Of a DNA stretch of 64,000 bases, positions 56,088 through 64,000 are shown in pieces. The stretch is from positions 1 through 64,000 of the forward strand of contig NZ_LGEG01000002.1 of assembly GCF_001280125.1 (NCBI RefSeq), given 5' to 3'. A program made the translations under genes and the position numbers. Under the pieces are notes generated by a model, which saw only the letters and a program-made list of their open reading frames with translations, did no database searches and had not been told where the DNA came from. This stretch comes from Streptomyces sp. NRRL F-6492. GTDB taxonomy: Bacteria > Actinomycetota > Actinomycetes > Streptomycetales > Streptomycetaceae. The number at the start of each line of letters is the position of its first letter. Positions within the stretch are counted from its first letter, which is position 1.

Positions 56088-56969
56088 ATGCTGCCCTGGA
56101 AGCACGCCGTCAGAGCGCTGTCCGTCCTGCTGCTGACCGCCGCCGCCACCCTCGCCCCCACCGCCGCCTCCGCCGCCCCCGACCGGGCCGGAACCGTCGC
56201 CGCCGCCTCCAGCCGCGGCTGGAACGACTTCTCCTGCAAGCCCTCCGCCGCGCACCCGCGCCCCGTCGTCCTCGTCCACGGCACCTTCGGCAACTCCGTC
56301 GACAACTGGCTCGGCCTCGCGCCGTACCTCGTCAACCGCGGGTACTGCGTCTTCTCGCTCGACTACGGCCAGCTGCCGGGCGTCCCCCTCTTCCACGGGC
56401 TCGGCCCCGTCGAGGCCTCCGCCAAGCAGCTCGCCACCTACGTCGACCGGGTCCTCGCCGCCACCGGCGCCCCCGAGGCCGACCTCGTCGGCCACTCGCA
56501 GGGCGGCATGATGCCCCGCTGGTACCTGAAGTTCCTCGGCGGGGCCGACAAGGTGAACGCGCTCGTCGGCATCGCCCCGAACAGCCACGGCACCACCCTG
56601 CTCGGCCTCACCAGGCTCCTGCCGTACTTCCCCGGGGTCGAGGACCTCATCACCTCCAGCACCCCGGGCCTCGCCGACCAGGTCGCCGGCTCGCCCTTCG
56701 TCACCAGGCTCAACCAGGGCGGCGACACCGTGCCGGGGGTCCGCTACCACGTCATCGCGACCCAGTACGACGAGGTCGTCACGCCGTACCGCTCGCAGTT
56801 CCTGAGCGGCCCGAACGTCACCAACGTCCTCATCCAGGACAAGTGCGCGCTCGACCTGTCCGAGCACGTGGCGATCGCCACGGTGGACCGGGTCACCTTC
56901 CACGAGGTCGCCAACGCCCTCGACCCCGCCCGCGCGACCCCGACCACCTGTCTCTCCGTGGTCGGCTAG
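56088..56969 (+). CDS. Secreted lipase/esterase (alpha/beta hydrolase)
   Basis: This 293-residue protein has a signal peptide (cleavage near ASAA, residue 30). The lipase fold is clear: VVLVHGTFGNSVDNW (oxyanion HG), GHSQGGMMPRW with nucleophile Ser137, ATQYDEVVTPY with the likely Asp, and DLSEHVAIATVDRV with the catalytic His. It belongs to the Streptomyces lipase group with conserved Cys pairs (Cys50/Cys87 and later). It is preceded by a 190-base region with AT-rich segments and followed by a perfect terminator. Confidence 0.9.
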   Translation: MLPWKHAVRALSVLLLTAAATLAPTAASAAPDRAGTVAAASSRGWNDFSCKPSAAHPRPVVLVHGTFGNSVDNWLGLAPYLVNRGYCVFSLDYGQLPGVPLFHGLGPVEASAKQLATYVDRVLAATGAPEADLVGHSQGGMMPRWYLKFLGGADKVNALVGIAPNSHGTTLLGLTRLLPYFPGVEDLITSSTPGLADQVAGSPFVTRLNQGGDTVPGVRYHVIATQYDEVVTPYRSQFLSGPNVTNVLIQDKCALDLSEHVAIATVDRVTFHEVANALDPARATPTTCLSVVG

Positions 56970-56974
56970 TGCGG

Positions 56975-57002
56975 CGGCCGGGGCCCTCCGGGGCCCCGGC
57001 CG
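56975..57002 (+). terminator. Terminator after the lipase gene
   Basis: A perfect 12-bp stem (56975-56986 with 56991-57002) with a TCCG loop, 6 bases after the stop. Confidence 0.88.
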
Positions 57003-57158
57003 TGCTCTTCCTCGCTCCGTCGGCCCAACGGAAACGCCCCCTGATGGCGCAATGCCATGCAATGGGCACTAAATGTCATCAGGTGTGCGTTTCTGGCGCA
57101 TCGCGAGACAGCCATGGTGGACGCCCGAGGGGCGTCCACGGACGGAGCCCTGTGACAC

Positions 57159-58247
57159 ATGACCACCGAACTGCCCCAGCCCCAGACCCAGATCGCGGAA
57201 GACGGCACGGAAGCGGAGGCGGAAGCCGAGATACGGCCCCACGCGGGACCCGTGCCGGAGCCGCCGGCGCCGCCGGTGGCCGAGGAGACCGAGGTGGCCG
57301 AGGCGCCCGCGGCCGTCCGGGAGACTCCGGAGCAGGACGCGACCGGCGACGGGGCCGATGACGCGACCGGCGCCGGGACCGAGGACGGGACCGGTGACGC
57401 GGCCGGTGACGAGACCGGTGACGAGGCGGTCCGCACGCTCCTGACGACGGCGGCGACCGAGCGCCCGGTGGAGGAGGTCGCCGCGCTCGTGGCCCGGCTC
57501 CAGGAGACCGGCGAACTCTCCAGCCCCGCGGACGTGGCGCTCCGCGCGGCCGCCGTCACCCGCCCCCTGGAGGAGGTGCGGGAGCTGGTCGCCCTGCTGA
57601 ACGCCTCCGGGTACGACCTCCACGAGGCCGAGACCACGCTGCGCGCCGCGGCGGTGGGCCGGCCGATCGAGGACGTGGTGCGGCTCGTCGGCATCCTCGG
57701 CACCGAGGACACGGCCTCGCCGGCCTCGCCGGCCGCCCGGACCGCCGCTCCGGCCGCCGCCGTCCCGAAGCGCCCCCGGGGCGCCGCCGAGCGGACGAGG
57801 TCGCCCCTGGACGGCGCGCTGGCCGTGGGCCCCGGCAGCCACAGCACCTCCCCGGCGCTGCGGTCGGCGCTGCGCTGGCCGGCGGCGCTCGCCCTGGCCG
57901 CCTGCGGTCTCGTCCACCTGCCGACGGACCTCACGGGCCTGCGCTCGGGCGGCGACACGGAGACGCTGTCCGCGGTCGTCACCGTGCTCTGCCTGGTGGG
58001 CGGCGCATGGCTCGCGGCACGGGACACCCTGGTGACCTGGGCCGCCGCCGCGGGCCTCGGCGTCGCCGTCATCGCGCTCCACGGGGTCGCGAGCGCCCGC
58101 ACCACCGATCTGCTGAGCGGCAGCCTCGGTGCCACGTCCGCCTGGGCGAAGGCGCTGGCCCTGCTGGCCGCCGTGGCCGTCGTCGCCCTGGCCGCCTCGG
58201 TCGTGGTGCGGCACACGAGAACGGCCGGCGCGGCGGACAACGCCTGA
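57159..58247 (+). CDS. Membrane protein with three 33-residue helical repeats
   Basis: I do not recognise a named family. Residues 1-90 are acidic and Gly/Thr/Ala-rich. Three repeats follow, marked RPVEEVAALVARL (about 102), RPLEEVRELVALL (135) and RPIEDVVRLVGIL (168), exactly 33 residues apart with conserved LRAAAV linkers. From about 228 there are four hydrophobic helices, ending with a short basic tail. The repeats probably form a cytoplasmic helical-hairpin array for protein contact. ATG 57159 is taken; a GACGGAG site lies 14 bases upstream. Confidence 0.8.
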   Translation: MTTELPQPQTQIAEDGTEAEAEAEIRPHAGPVPEPPAPPVAEETEVAEAPAAVRETPEQDATGDGADDATGAGTEDGTGDAAGDETGDEAVRTLLTTAATERPVEEVAALVARLQETGELSSPADVALRAAAVTRPLEEVRELVALLNASGYDLHEAETTLRAAAVGRPIEDVVRLVGILGTEDTASPASPAARTAAPAAAVPKRPRGAAERTRSPLDGALAVGPGSHSTSPALRSALRWPAALALAACGLVHLPTDLTGLRSGGDTETLSAVVTVLCLVGGAWLAARDTLVTWAAAAGLGVAVIALHGVASARTTDLLSGSLGATSAWAKALALLAAVAVVALAASVVVRHTRTAGAADNA

Positions 58248-58264
58248 CGCACCGGCCGTCACGG

Positions 58265-58305
58265 GCCCCCCGTCCCGGCGGCTTCCGGCTGCCGGGACGG
58301 GGGGC
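58265..58305. terminator. Bidirectional terminator between the membrane protein and LPMO genes
   Basis: A perfect 15-bp stem (58265-58279 with 58291-58305) with an 11-base loop lies between the convergent stops. Confidence 0.9.
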
Positions 58306-58311
58306 CTGCGG

Positions 58312-59346
58312 TCAGGCCCGGCGGCGCCGGGCGGTCCCGAAGAGCACGGCCGCACCGGCCGCGAGCACGGCGGCGCCGCCGATCGCGAGGTACGGGGTGG
58401 TGGAGTCGCCCCCCGTCTCGGCCAGCTCCACACCGGACCCGGACGTACCGGCGGGCGCGGGCGCGTTGGGCGTGGACGGGGCGGCGGGGGCCGAGGAGGA
58501 CGACGCGGGGGCCGCCGTCTCCGCGGTACCCGTTCCTCCGGTGCCGGTCCCCCCGGTGCCGGTCCCCCCGGTACCCGTGCTCCCGGCGCCCTTGTCCCCG
58601 GCGCCGGTCGCCGGGTCGTCGTCCCCGTGCCCGCCGTGCTCGACCGAGGACTGGCCCGCGCCGTCCTCGATCTGCTCGTCGGTGGGCGCGGAGGCGCTCG
58701 GCGCCGGAGAGCCGCCGTCCTGCCCGAACACCACGTCGGAGCAGGTGTAGAAGGCCTCGGGGGAGTCGGAGCGCTGCCAGATCGAGTAGATCAGGTGGCG
58801 GCCGGACTTCTCGGGCACGGTCCCCTGGAAGACGTAGTCGCCGTTCTGCATCCCCGGGTCGGTCACCGTCAGGAACGGCTTCGCCTCCAGGTCCGACCAC
58901 TTCAGCGGCTTCGACGGGTCGTAGCCGTCCTTCGTCACGTACAGCTCGAACGACCCCTTGTGCGGCGCGGTCCCCTTGTAGTGGAAGGTGTGCGCCCCCG
59001 GGCTCAGCCTGCTCGCCGGCCAGTCGGCCCGGGCCAGGTCGAGCCCGCGGTACTTGTCGTTGCCCGCGCTGCACAGCTTGCCGTCCGGGATCAGCTGCCG
59101 GTGCTGCCCGGCGGCGTTCGCGATGTTCACCGCGTTCCAGTCGTAGAACGCCTGCGCCCCGCTCGCCGCCACCGCCGCCTTGCAGGCCGCCGACCGCGGG
59201 GACTCCGGCCCCTCCGCGTAACAGGCCGAGACCCGGCTCACCGGGTCCGTCATCGACCCGTGCGCGAACGCGGGCGCGGCGGAGAGCCCGGACAGGGCCA
59301 GCACGGTACCGGCGGTGACGACTGCGGCCGAACGGCGAGAGGTCAT
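58312..59346 (-). CDS. AA10 lytic polysaccharide monooxygenase with sortase signal
   Basis: After signal cleavage (APAFA/H) His29 becomes the N terminus and, with His129 (TAPHKG), forms the copper histidine brace of AA10 LPMOs (chitin- or cellulose-oxidising). The catalytic domain ends near residue 205. A linker of about 100 residues with GTGGTGTGG repeats and Ala/Ser/Pro stretches follows, then LAETG (308-312), a hydrophobic helix and RRRRA: a class E sortase sorting signal. The enzyme should therefore be wall-anchored. ATG 59346 has GAAGGAG upstream. It is monocistronic. Confidence 0.93.
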   Translation of the reverse strand: MTSRRSAAVVTAGTVLALSGLSAAPAFAHGSMTDPVSRVSACYAEGPESPRSAACKAAVAASGAQAFYDWNAVNIANAAGQHRQLIPDGKLCSAGNDKYRGLDLARADWPASRLSPGAHTFHYKGTAPHKGSFELYVTKDGYDPSKPLKWSDLEAKPFLTVTDPGMQNGDYVFQGTVPEKSGRHLIYSIWQRSDSPEAFYTCSDVVFGQDGGSPAPSASAPTDEQIEDGAGQSSVEHGGHGDDDPATGAGDKGAGSTGTGGTGTGGTGTGGTGTAETAAPASSSSAPAAPSTPNAPAPAGTSGSGVELAETGGDSTTPYLAIGGAAVLAAGAAVLFGTARRRRA

Positions 59347-59507
59347 GGGGGAACAGCTCCTTCACGGGGGCGAGCACGGGGGGTTGACCAGCAAGCTAGC
59401 CGCCCGAAACCGCGAAAAAGCCCGTGAGGAGGGGGAGGAGGCCATCCTTAGGGCCCCTTTAAGGAGCCACTAAGCGATGGCTGAGGAACCGTCCCGGACG
59501 ACCGCCC

Positions 59508-60176
59508 TCAGCCCAGCCGCCGGTACCGCCGTTCCGGGCGCCCCGTGCCGCCGTAGCGGAGGGTGACCTCCGCGCGGCCCGTCTCCGCGAAGTACTCCAG
59601 GTAGCGGCGGGCGCTCACCCGGGACAGGGAGCCCGCCTCGGCGCACTCCGTCGCCGAGAGGCCCTCCGGGTGGGCGCGCAGGACCGAGTCGACCAGGTCG
59701 GCGGTGGGGGCGGCGAGGCCCTTGGGGAGGTCGCGGGAGCCGCGCGGGCGGGTGCCGAAGATCTGGTCGACGTCCTCCTGCCGGGCCTCGTCCAGTGCGT
59801 CGAGGCGGTGGCGCAGCGAGGCCACGTGGCGGAGCTGCTCGTGCAGCGCGGCCTGGCTGAACGGCTTGATCAGATAGTGCAGCGCCCCGGCCCGCAGCGC
59901 CGAGCGGATCGTCCCCGCGTCCCGCGCCGCCGTGATGAAGAGCGCGTCCGTGCCGTGACCCGCCGCACGCAGCTCCCGCAGCACCCGGACGCCGTCCATG
60001 TCGGGCAGGAACACGTCGAGCAGCACCAGGTCGGGCCGCAGCCGCCCGGCCGCGCGCAGGGCCTCGGCGCCGCTGTGCGCGACCCCGGCCACCGTGAAGC
60101 CCGCCACCGCCGACACATAGCGGCAGTGCAGCTTGGCGACCATGAAGTCGTCGTCGACCACCAGCACCCTCGTCAC
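59508..60176 (-). CDS. CitB/DcuR-type response regulator
   Basis: This 222-residue protein has an N-terminal receiver (VLVVDDDFMVAKLHC, phospho-acceptor Asp54 in LLDVFLPDMDG, switch Thr in ITAAR, Lys in YLIKPFS). A C-terminal HTH (GLSATECAEAGSLSRVSARRYLEYFAETG) is typical of regulators paired with CitA/DcuS sensors for citrate or dicarboxylates. It is divergent from tctCBA, which it probably activates. The GTG at 60176 places the family start. No sensor kinase gene is adjacent. Confidence 0.9.
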   Translation of the reverse strand: MTRVLVVDDDFMVAKLHCRYVSAVAGFTVAGVAHSGAEALRAAGRLRPDLVLLDVFLPDMDGVRVLRELRAAGHGTDALFITAARDAGTIRSALRAGALHYLIKPFSQAALHEQLRHVASLRHRLDALDEARQEDVDQIFGTRPRGSRDLPKGLAAPTADLVDSVLRAHPEGLSATECAEAGSLSRVSARRYLEYFAETGRAEVTLRYGGTGRPERRYRRLG

Positions 60177-60190
60177 GCCGACCCACGATA

Positions 60191-60224
60191 GGGCCTGTCC
60201 GACCCTGATCCGCCGGACAGGCCC
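60191..60224. repeat. Palindromic element related to that at 27672-27735
   Basis: GGGCCTGTCCG (60191-60201) pairs with 60214-60224 (11 bp, 12-base loop). On the minus strand it reads CTGTCCGGCGGATCAGGGTCGG, matching the 27.7-kb element in about 20 of 22 positions. It lies between the divergent regulator and tctC genes. Confidence 0.7.
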
Positions 60225-60230
60225 GGGCCC

Positions 60231-60255
60231 CGACCACAACGACCACAACGTCCGT
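60231..60255 (+). promoter_or_regulatory. Direct repeat of CGACCACAA, candidate regulator site before tctC
   Basis: CGACCACAA occurs twice in tandem (60231-60239, 60240-60248) and runs into CAACG-TC-CGTTG, a short palindrome. The position, between the CitB-type regulator and tctC, fits a binding site for that regulator, but this is inference from position only. Confidence 0.4.
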
Positions 60256-60344
60256 TGGTTGCGGAAGGGAGACAGCTTCTTCACGCGCGGGCAGCATGTG
60301 GGCCACCTCACACCCCCTTCCCTCCTGCCTGAGAGGCGGCACAC

Positions 60345-61328
60345 GTGCGGCTGCGCACCCCCCTCGCCCTCTTCGGAGCGGCGCTGCTCGTGCTGGTGGG
60401 TCCACCGCTGCTCAGTACCGGCAGCGACTCCGACACCGGCACGCGGATCCCCGGCCTGCGCCTCATGGTCCCCAACACCCCCGGCGGCGGCTACGACATC
60501 ACCGCCCGCACCGTCGCCAAGAACGCCGGGGAAGCCGGACTCACCGGCGACATCGAGGTCTTCAACCTGCCCGGCGCGGGCGGCACCGTCGGCCTCACCC
60601 GGCTCGTCGGCGAACGCGGCAACGGCCGCCTCGCGATGTCCATGGGTCTCGGCGTCGTCGGCGCCGTCCACACCAACAAGACCCCGATCACCCTCGCCGA
60701 CACCACCCCGATCGCCCGGCTCACCGAGGAGCAGGACATCGTCGTGGTCGCCGAGGACTCCCCGTACAAGACGATCCGGGACCTGCTCGCGGCCTGGAGG
60801 AAGGACCCCGGCAAGCTGCCCGTCGGCGGCGGCTCCTCGCCCGGCGGACCCGACCACCTCGCCCCCATGCTGATGGCCCGCGCCGCCGGGATCTCCCCGA
60901 AGGACGTCAACTACGTCCCCTTCGACGGCGGCGGCGAACTCCTCGCCTCCATCCTCGGGAACAAGGTCGCCTTCGGCGTCTCCGGCGTCGGCGAGTACCT
61001 CGACCAGATCGAGGCCGGCGAGCTGCGCCTCCTCGCCGTCACCGGCCCCCGGCGCGTCCCCGGCCTCGACGCCCCCACCCTCCGCGAGGCCGGACTCGAC
61101 ACCGAGTTCACCAACTGGCGCGGCATCGTCGCCCCGCCCGGCCTCTCCGACGCCGAGCGCGACAAGCTCGTCGCCCTCGTCACCGAGCTGCACGGCTCCC
61201 CGCAGTGGCGCGAGTCGATGAAGACCCACGGCTGGGACGACGCCTTCCTCCCCGGTGAGCGCTTCGGCGCCTTCCTCACCGAGCAGGACCGGCGCGTCGC
61301 CTCCGTCCTGAAGGAGCTGGGACTGTGA
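60345..61328 (+). CDS. tctC: Tripartite tricarboxylate transporter substrate-binding protein TctC
   Basis: This 327-residue protein has the TctC (Bug) fold: GLRLMVPNTPGGGYDITARTVA, EVFNLPGAGGTVGLTRLV, PVGGGSSPGGPDHLAPMLMA and VNYVPFDGGGELLASILGNKV. The N-terminal hydrophobic segment lacks a lipobox Cys, so the protein may stay attached by an uncleaved helix or be released. GTG 60345 has GAGAGG upstream. It overlaps tctB by 4 bases. The ligand is probably a tri- or dicarboxylate. Confidence 0.92.
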   Translation: MRLRTPLALFGAALLVLVGPPLLSTGSDSDTGTRIPGLRLMVPNTPGGGYDITARTVAKNAGEAGLTGDIEVFNLPGAGGTVGLTRLVGERGNGRLAMSMGLGVVGAVHTNKTPITLADTTPIARLTEEQDIVVVAEDSPYKTIRDLLAAWRKDPGKLPVGGGSSPGGPDHLAPMLMARAAGISPKDVNYVPFDGGGELLASILGNKVAFGVSGVGEYLDQIEAGELRLLAVTGPRRVPGLDAPTLREAGLDTEFTNWRGIVAPPGLSDAERDKLVALVTELHGSPQWRESMKTHGWDDAFLPGERFGAFLTEQDRRVASVLKELGL

Positions 61329-61831
61329 GACCGACCGTTCCCGCCCGGCTGCGCGGACGCTCCGAACTCGGCGTCGGAGCCCTCCTCTTCCTCCTCGGCG
61401 TCCTCGTCCTCACCGACGCCCTCACCCTCGACGACGCCGTCACCGGCCGCGGCCCGGTCGGCCCCGCCACCGTGCCCCTCGTCGTCGGCTGCGGCCTGCT
61501 CGTCGTCTCCGTCCTCCTCACCGTCGACGTCCTGCGCGGCGGCCGCGGCGAGGCCGAGGGCGGCGAGGACGTCGACCTGACCGAACCCGCCGACCGGCGC
61601 ACCGTCCTGCTCCTGGCCGGCGTCTTCCTCGGCTTCGCCGTCCTCATCGGACCCGTCGGCTTCCCCGTCGCCGGCGCCCTCCTCTTCTGGGGCGCCGCCC
61701 ACGCCCTCGGCAGCCGCCACCTCCACCGCGACCCGCTGATCGCGGCCGGCCTGTCGCTCCTCACCTACGCCGTCTTCGACAAGCTGCTCGGCGTCCCGCT
61801 GCCCGGCGGCCCGCTGATGGGAGTGATCTGA
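61325..61831 (+). CDS. tctB: Tripartite tricarboxylate transporter small membrane subunit TctB
   Basis: This 168-residue protein has four predicted helices (GVGALLFLLGVLVLTDAL, VPLVVGCGLLVVSVLLTV, TVLLLAGVFLGFAVLIGPVG, DPLIAAGLSLLTYAVFDKLL) separated by a charged loop, as in TctB. Sequence conservation in this family is low, so the call rests on topology and position between tctC and tctA. Confidence 0.9.
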   Translation: MRPTVPARLRGRSELGVGALLFLLGVLVLTDALTLDDAVTGRGPVGPATVPLVVGCGLLVVSVLLTVDVLRGGRGEAEGGEDVDLTEPADRRTVLLLAGVFLGFAVLIGPVGFPVAGALLFWGAAHALGSRHLHRDPLIAAGLSLLTYAVFDKLLGVPLPGGPLMGVI

Positions 61832-61834
61832 CCC

Positions 61835-63340
61835 GTGGACTCCCTGAACTCCCTCATCGACGGCTTCGGGACCGCCCTCACCCCGATGAACCTGCTCTGG
61901 GCCGCCCTCGGCGTGCTCCTCGGCACCGCCATCGGCGTCCTGCCCGGCATCGGCCCCGCCATGGCCGTCGCCCTGCTGCTCCCGGTCACCTACGGACTCG
62001 ACCCGACCGGCGCCTTCATCATGTTCGCCGGCATCTACTACGGCGCCATGTTCGGCGGCTCCACCACCTCCATCCTCCTCAACACCCCCGGCGAGAGCGC
62101 GGCCGTCGTCGCCGCCATCGAGGGCAACCCGATGGCCAAGGCCGGCCGGGGCGCCCAGGCACTCGCCGCGGCGGCCGTCGGCCACTTCGCCGGCGGCATG
62201 ATCGGCACGATCCTGCTCGTCGTCCTCGCCCCGACCGTCGCCGCGCTCGCCGTCGACATCGGCGCCCCCGACTACCTCGCCCTCATGGTCCTCGCCTTCA
62301 TCGCGGTGACCTCCGTCCTCGGCTCCTCCCGCGTCCGCGGCCTCGCCTCCCTGCTGATCGGCCTCACCATCGGCCTGGTCGGCCTGGACCCGATGACCGG
62401 GCAGCAGCGCCTCACCTTCGGCTCGCTCCAGCTCGCCGACGGCGTGGACGTCGTCATCGTCGCGGTCGGCCTCTTCGCCATCGGCGAGGCCCTGTGGGTC
62501 GCCGCGCACCTGCGCCGCACGGCGGGCGAGGCCATCCCGGTCGGCCGCCCCTGGCTGGGCCGGGAGGACGTGAGGCGCACCTGGAAGCCCTGGCTGCGCG
62601 GCCCGTTCATCGGCTTCCCCTTCGGCGCCGTCCCGGCCGGCGGCGCCGAGATCCCGACCTTCCTGTCGTACGTCACCGAGAAACGGCTCTCGAAGCACAA
62701 GGACCAGTTCGGCAAGGGCGCCGTCGAGGGCGTCGCCGGACCCGAGGCGGCGGCCTCCGCCTCCGCCGCCGGCACGCTCGTCTCCATGCTGACCCTCGGC
62801 CTGCCCACGACCGCCGTCGCCGCCGTGATGCTGGCCGCGTTCCAGCAGTACGGCATCCAGCCCGGCCCGCTGCTCTTCGAGCGGGAGCCAGAGCTGGTGT
62901 GGGGTCTGATCGCCTCGCTCTTCGTCGGCATGGTGCTGCTGCTCGCGCTCAACCTGCCGCTCGCCCCCGTCTGGGCCAAGCTGCTGCGCATCCCCCGTCC
63001 GTACCTCTACGCCGGCATCCTCTTCTTCGCCGCCGTCGGCGCGTACGCGGTGGGCGGCGAGGCGCTCGACCTGGTCGTCCTGCTCGTCATCGGCCTGATC
63101 GGCCTCGGGATGCGGCGCTACGGCCTGCCGGTGCTGCCCGCCGTCATCGGCGTCATCCTCGGCCCGGCCGCCGAACAGCAGCTGCGCCGCGCCCTCCAGA
63201 TCAGCGACGGCTCCCCGACCGGGCTGGTGAACACCCCGTTCTCGATCACCGTGTACGCGGTCGTCGCGGTCCTGCTCACCTGGCCGCTCCTGCGGCGGGC
63301 GGTCACCCGGCGCCCGGCCCCCTCCCCACCGAAGGGATGA
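61835..63340 (+). CDS. tctA: Tripartite tricarboxylate transporter large membrane subunit TctA
   Basis: This 501-residue protein has 11-12 helices and the family signatures [19 protein letters not shown] and [20 protein letters not shown]. It also has a mirrored second half: [19 protein letters not shown] and [18 protein letters not shown]. It forms the translocation unit driven by ion gradients. The GTG at 61835 lies 3 bases after the tctB stop. Last gene of the tct operon; no universal stress protein gene follows here. Confidence 0.95.
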   Translation: MDSLNSLIDGFGTALTPMNLLWAALGVLLGTAIGVLPGIGPAMAVALLLPVTYGLDPTGAFIMFAGIYYGAMFGGSTTSILLNTPGESAAVVAAIEGNPMAKAGRGAQALAAAAVGHFAGGMIGTILLVVLAPTVAALAVDIGAPDYLALMVLAFIAVTSVLGSSRVRGLASLLIGLTIGLVGLDPMTGQQRLTFGSLQLADGVDVVIVAVGLFAIGEALWVAAHLRRTAGEAIPVGRPWLGREDVRRTWKPWLRGPFIGFPFGAVPAGGAEIPTFLSYVTEKRLSKHKDQFGKGAVEGVAGPEAAASASAAGTLVSMLTLGLPTTAVAAVMLAAFQQYGIQPGPLLFEREPELVWGLIASLFVGMVLLLALNLPLAPVWAKLLRIPRPYLYAGILFFAAVGAYAVGGEALDLVVLLVIGLIGLGMRRYGLPVLPAVIGVILGPAAEQQLRRALQISDGSPTGLVNTPFSITVYAVVAVLLTWPLLRRAVTRRPAPSPPKG

Positions 63341-63416
63341 ATCTCGGCCATCTGACGGCCGGATCCGGGTATCCCTGGCGGGCAGTACCATCCCCCACCC
63401 CGAAGGGACCCCCCTC

Positions 63417-63881
63417 ATGCGCGTCAGGCTCGTTCTTGCCGCAGCCGCCCTGCTCACCGCCGCCGTCGCCCCCCTCGCCCACGCGGGAGGGGCCGACGGC
63501 CACCACACCACCGACCGGCTCACCGGGGCCTCCGCCCGCGACGCCCACTTCACTAACGGCCTCTTCGTCGACGCGTACGGAACCGTCGCCGACGACAGCA
63601 CCGTCACCCTCTCCGGCACCTACCGGTGCCTCGACGACAGCGCGGGCCCCGTCTTCGTCGGCTCCACCCTCGTCCAGGGCGACCGCTCCGCCGGCATCGG
63701 CGGCACCCGGGCCGTCTGCGACGGGCACCTCCACACCTGGATCAACCGCTCCGTGGTGAAGGACCCCGCCTACGTCGCCGGCGCCGCCCGCGTGGAGGCC
63801 ACCCTCCTGCAGCTCAGCGGGACGGGCCTGCCGCTGCCCCGCTTCCTCGCCACCGAGAAGACGGACGTCGAGCTGCGCTGA
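63417..63881 (+). CDS. Small secreted protein, DUF6299-like
   Basis: This 154-residue protein has a signal peptide (cleavage near LAHA, residue 23). A beta-rich domain follows, with VDAYGTVADDSTVTLSGTYRCL, two cysteines likely to pair, and VVKDPAYVAGAARVEATLLQL. I recall such Streptomyces extracytoplasmic proteins as DUF6299; their function is unknown. ATG at 63417 begins the signal peptide. It lies 76 bases after tctA and is probably separate. Confidence 0.75.
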   Translation: MRVRLVLAAAALLTAAVAPLAHAGGADGHHTTDRLTGASARDAHFTNGLFVDAYGTVADDSTVTLSGTYRCLDDSAGPVFVGSTLVQGDRSAGIGGTRAVCDGHLHTWINRSVVKDPAYVAGAARVEATLLQLSGTGLPLPRFLATEKTDVELR

Positions 63882-63892
63882 CCCGCTTCCCC

Positions 63893-64000
63893 CTAGGGGG
63901 TGCCCAGCAGGTCCACCAGACCGTCGCGGCCGAGTGCCTCCAGCTCGTCGAGGGCGGCCACGGCCCGGGCCGCCGCCTCCGGATCGGAGGCGGCGAGGCC
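63893..64000 (-). CDS. C-terminal end of a gene continuing beyond the window
   Basis: On the minus strand a frame runs from the window edge to a TAG at 63893-63895. It codes for a helical Ala/Leu/Glu/Asp-rich end (AVAALDELEALGRDGLVDLL, then GTP). Codon usage is Streptomyces-like and the TAG lies in CCCCCTAGGGGG, just after the DUF6299 stop. Too little is visible to name the protein. Confidence 0.5.
   Translation of the reverse strand, partial: GLAASDPEAAARAVAALDELEALGRDGLVDLLGTP

Overview
The window is a 64-kb stretch of a Streptomyces chromosome. GC content is very high, third codon positions are strongly GC-biased, GTG starts are common, and genes are often coupled by 4-base overlaps. The gene order tlyA-nadK-recN ... 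pyrG-nudix-ald-parA-scpA-scpB-rluB ... aroH-tyrA-cmk-plsC-der is typical of the Streptomyces core. From memory it resembles the S. coelicolor neighbourhood around SCO1750-SCO1782; I could not check this. I saw no tRNA, rRNA, CRISPR array, prophage, transposase or large biosynthetic cluster.

Layout. 1-3540: a siderophore-type ABC ATPase behind an iron box and a 25-nt minisatellite, an SCP2-like protein, then tlyA and nadK. 3664-12000: recN, a glycosyltransferase, a PucR regulator, a covalent-flavin oxidase and a GH15 glycosidase. 12480-23478: pyrG, an ADP-ribose-type Nudix enzyme, a STAND/TPR protein, ald, then a chromosome-organisation block (parA, a small RHH-like partner, scpA, scpB, rluB). 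23556-27738: an NAD-salvage operon (pnuC, nadR-like, nrtR-like, ADP-ribosylglycohydrolase, S1-domain protein) with a palindrome over its -10 box. 27735-33550: a nucleotidyltransferase, a Rieske lipoprotein, and aroH-tyrA-cmk-plsC-der. 33627-43920: mostly Streptomyces-type proteins (Rpf/LysM, GT4, WYL regulator, I78 inhibitor, PAP2, MFS exporter, SepF-like, DUF5685 with a cysteine-rich tail). 43958-54737: an accessory-looking transport and monooxygenase island with two binding proteins, two permeases, one ATPase, a large FAD/NAD(P)-binding protein, two LLM flavin monooxygenases and a DUF1684 protein. 54910-59346: secreted enzymes (streptogrisin, lipase, sortase-anchored LPMO) and a membrane protein. 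59508-63340: a CitB-type response regulator divergent from tctCBA. The end holds a DUF6299 protein and a partial gene.

How genes work together. The pnuC operon would import a nicotinamide riboside-like precursor, phosphorylate and adenylate it, sense NAD status and remove ADP-ribose. nadK and the Nudix enzyme lie nearby, so NAD metabolism is a theme. The 44-55 kb island looks like uptake and oxidation of a small organosulfur or amino-acid-like compound. Support comes from a 22-codon ORF upstream of the GNAT/binding-protein pair that ends in cysteine and matches the Streptomyces cysteine-leader type, and from LLM enzymes of the NtaA/SnaA/DszA type. The least explained signals are that leader, a 22-bp-period array of GTTC-CCG-GAAC palindromes before the first permease, a 27-bp repeat array built around GGACCGGTCC, and a palindromic element present at both 27.7 kb and 60.2 kb.
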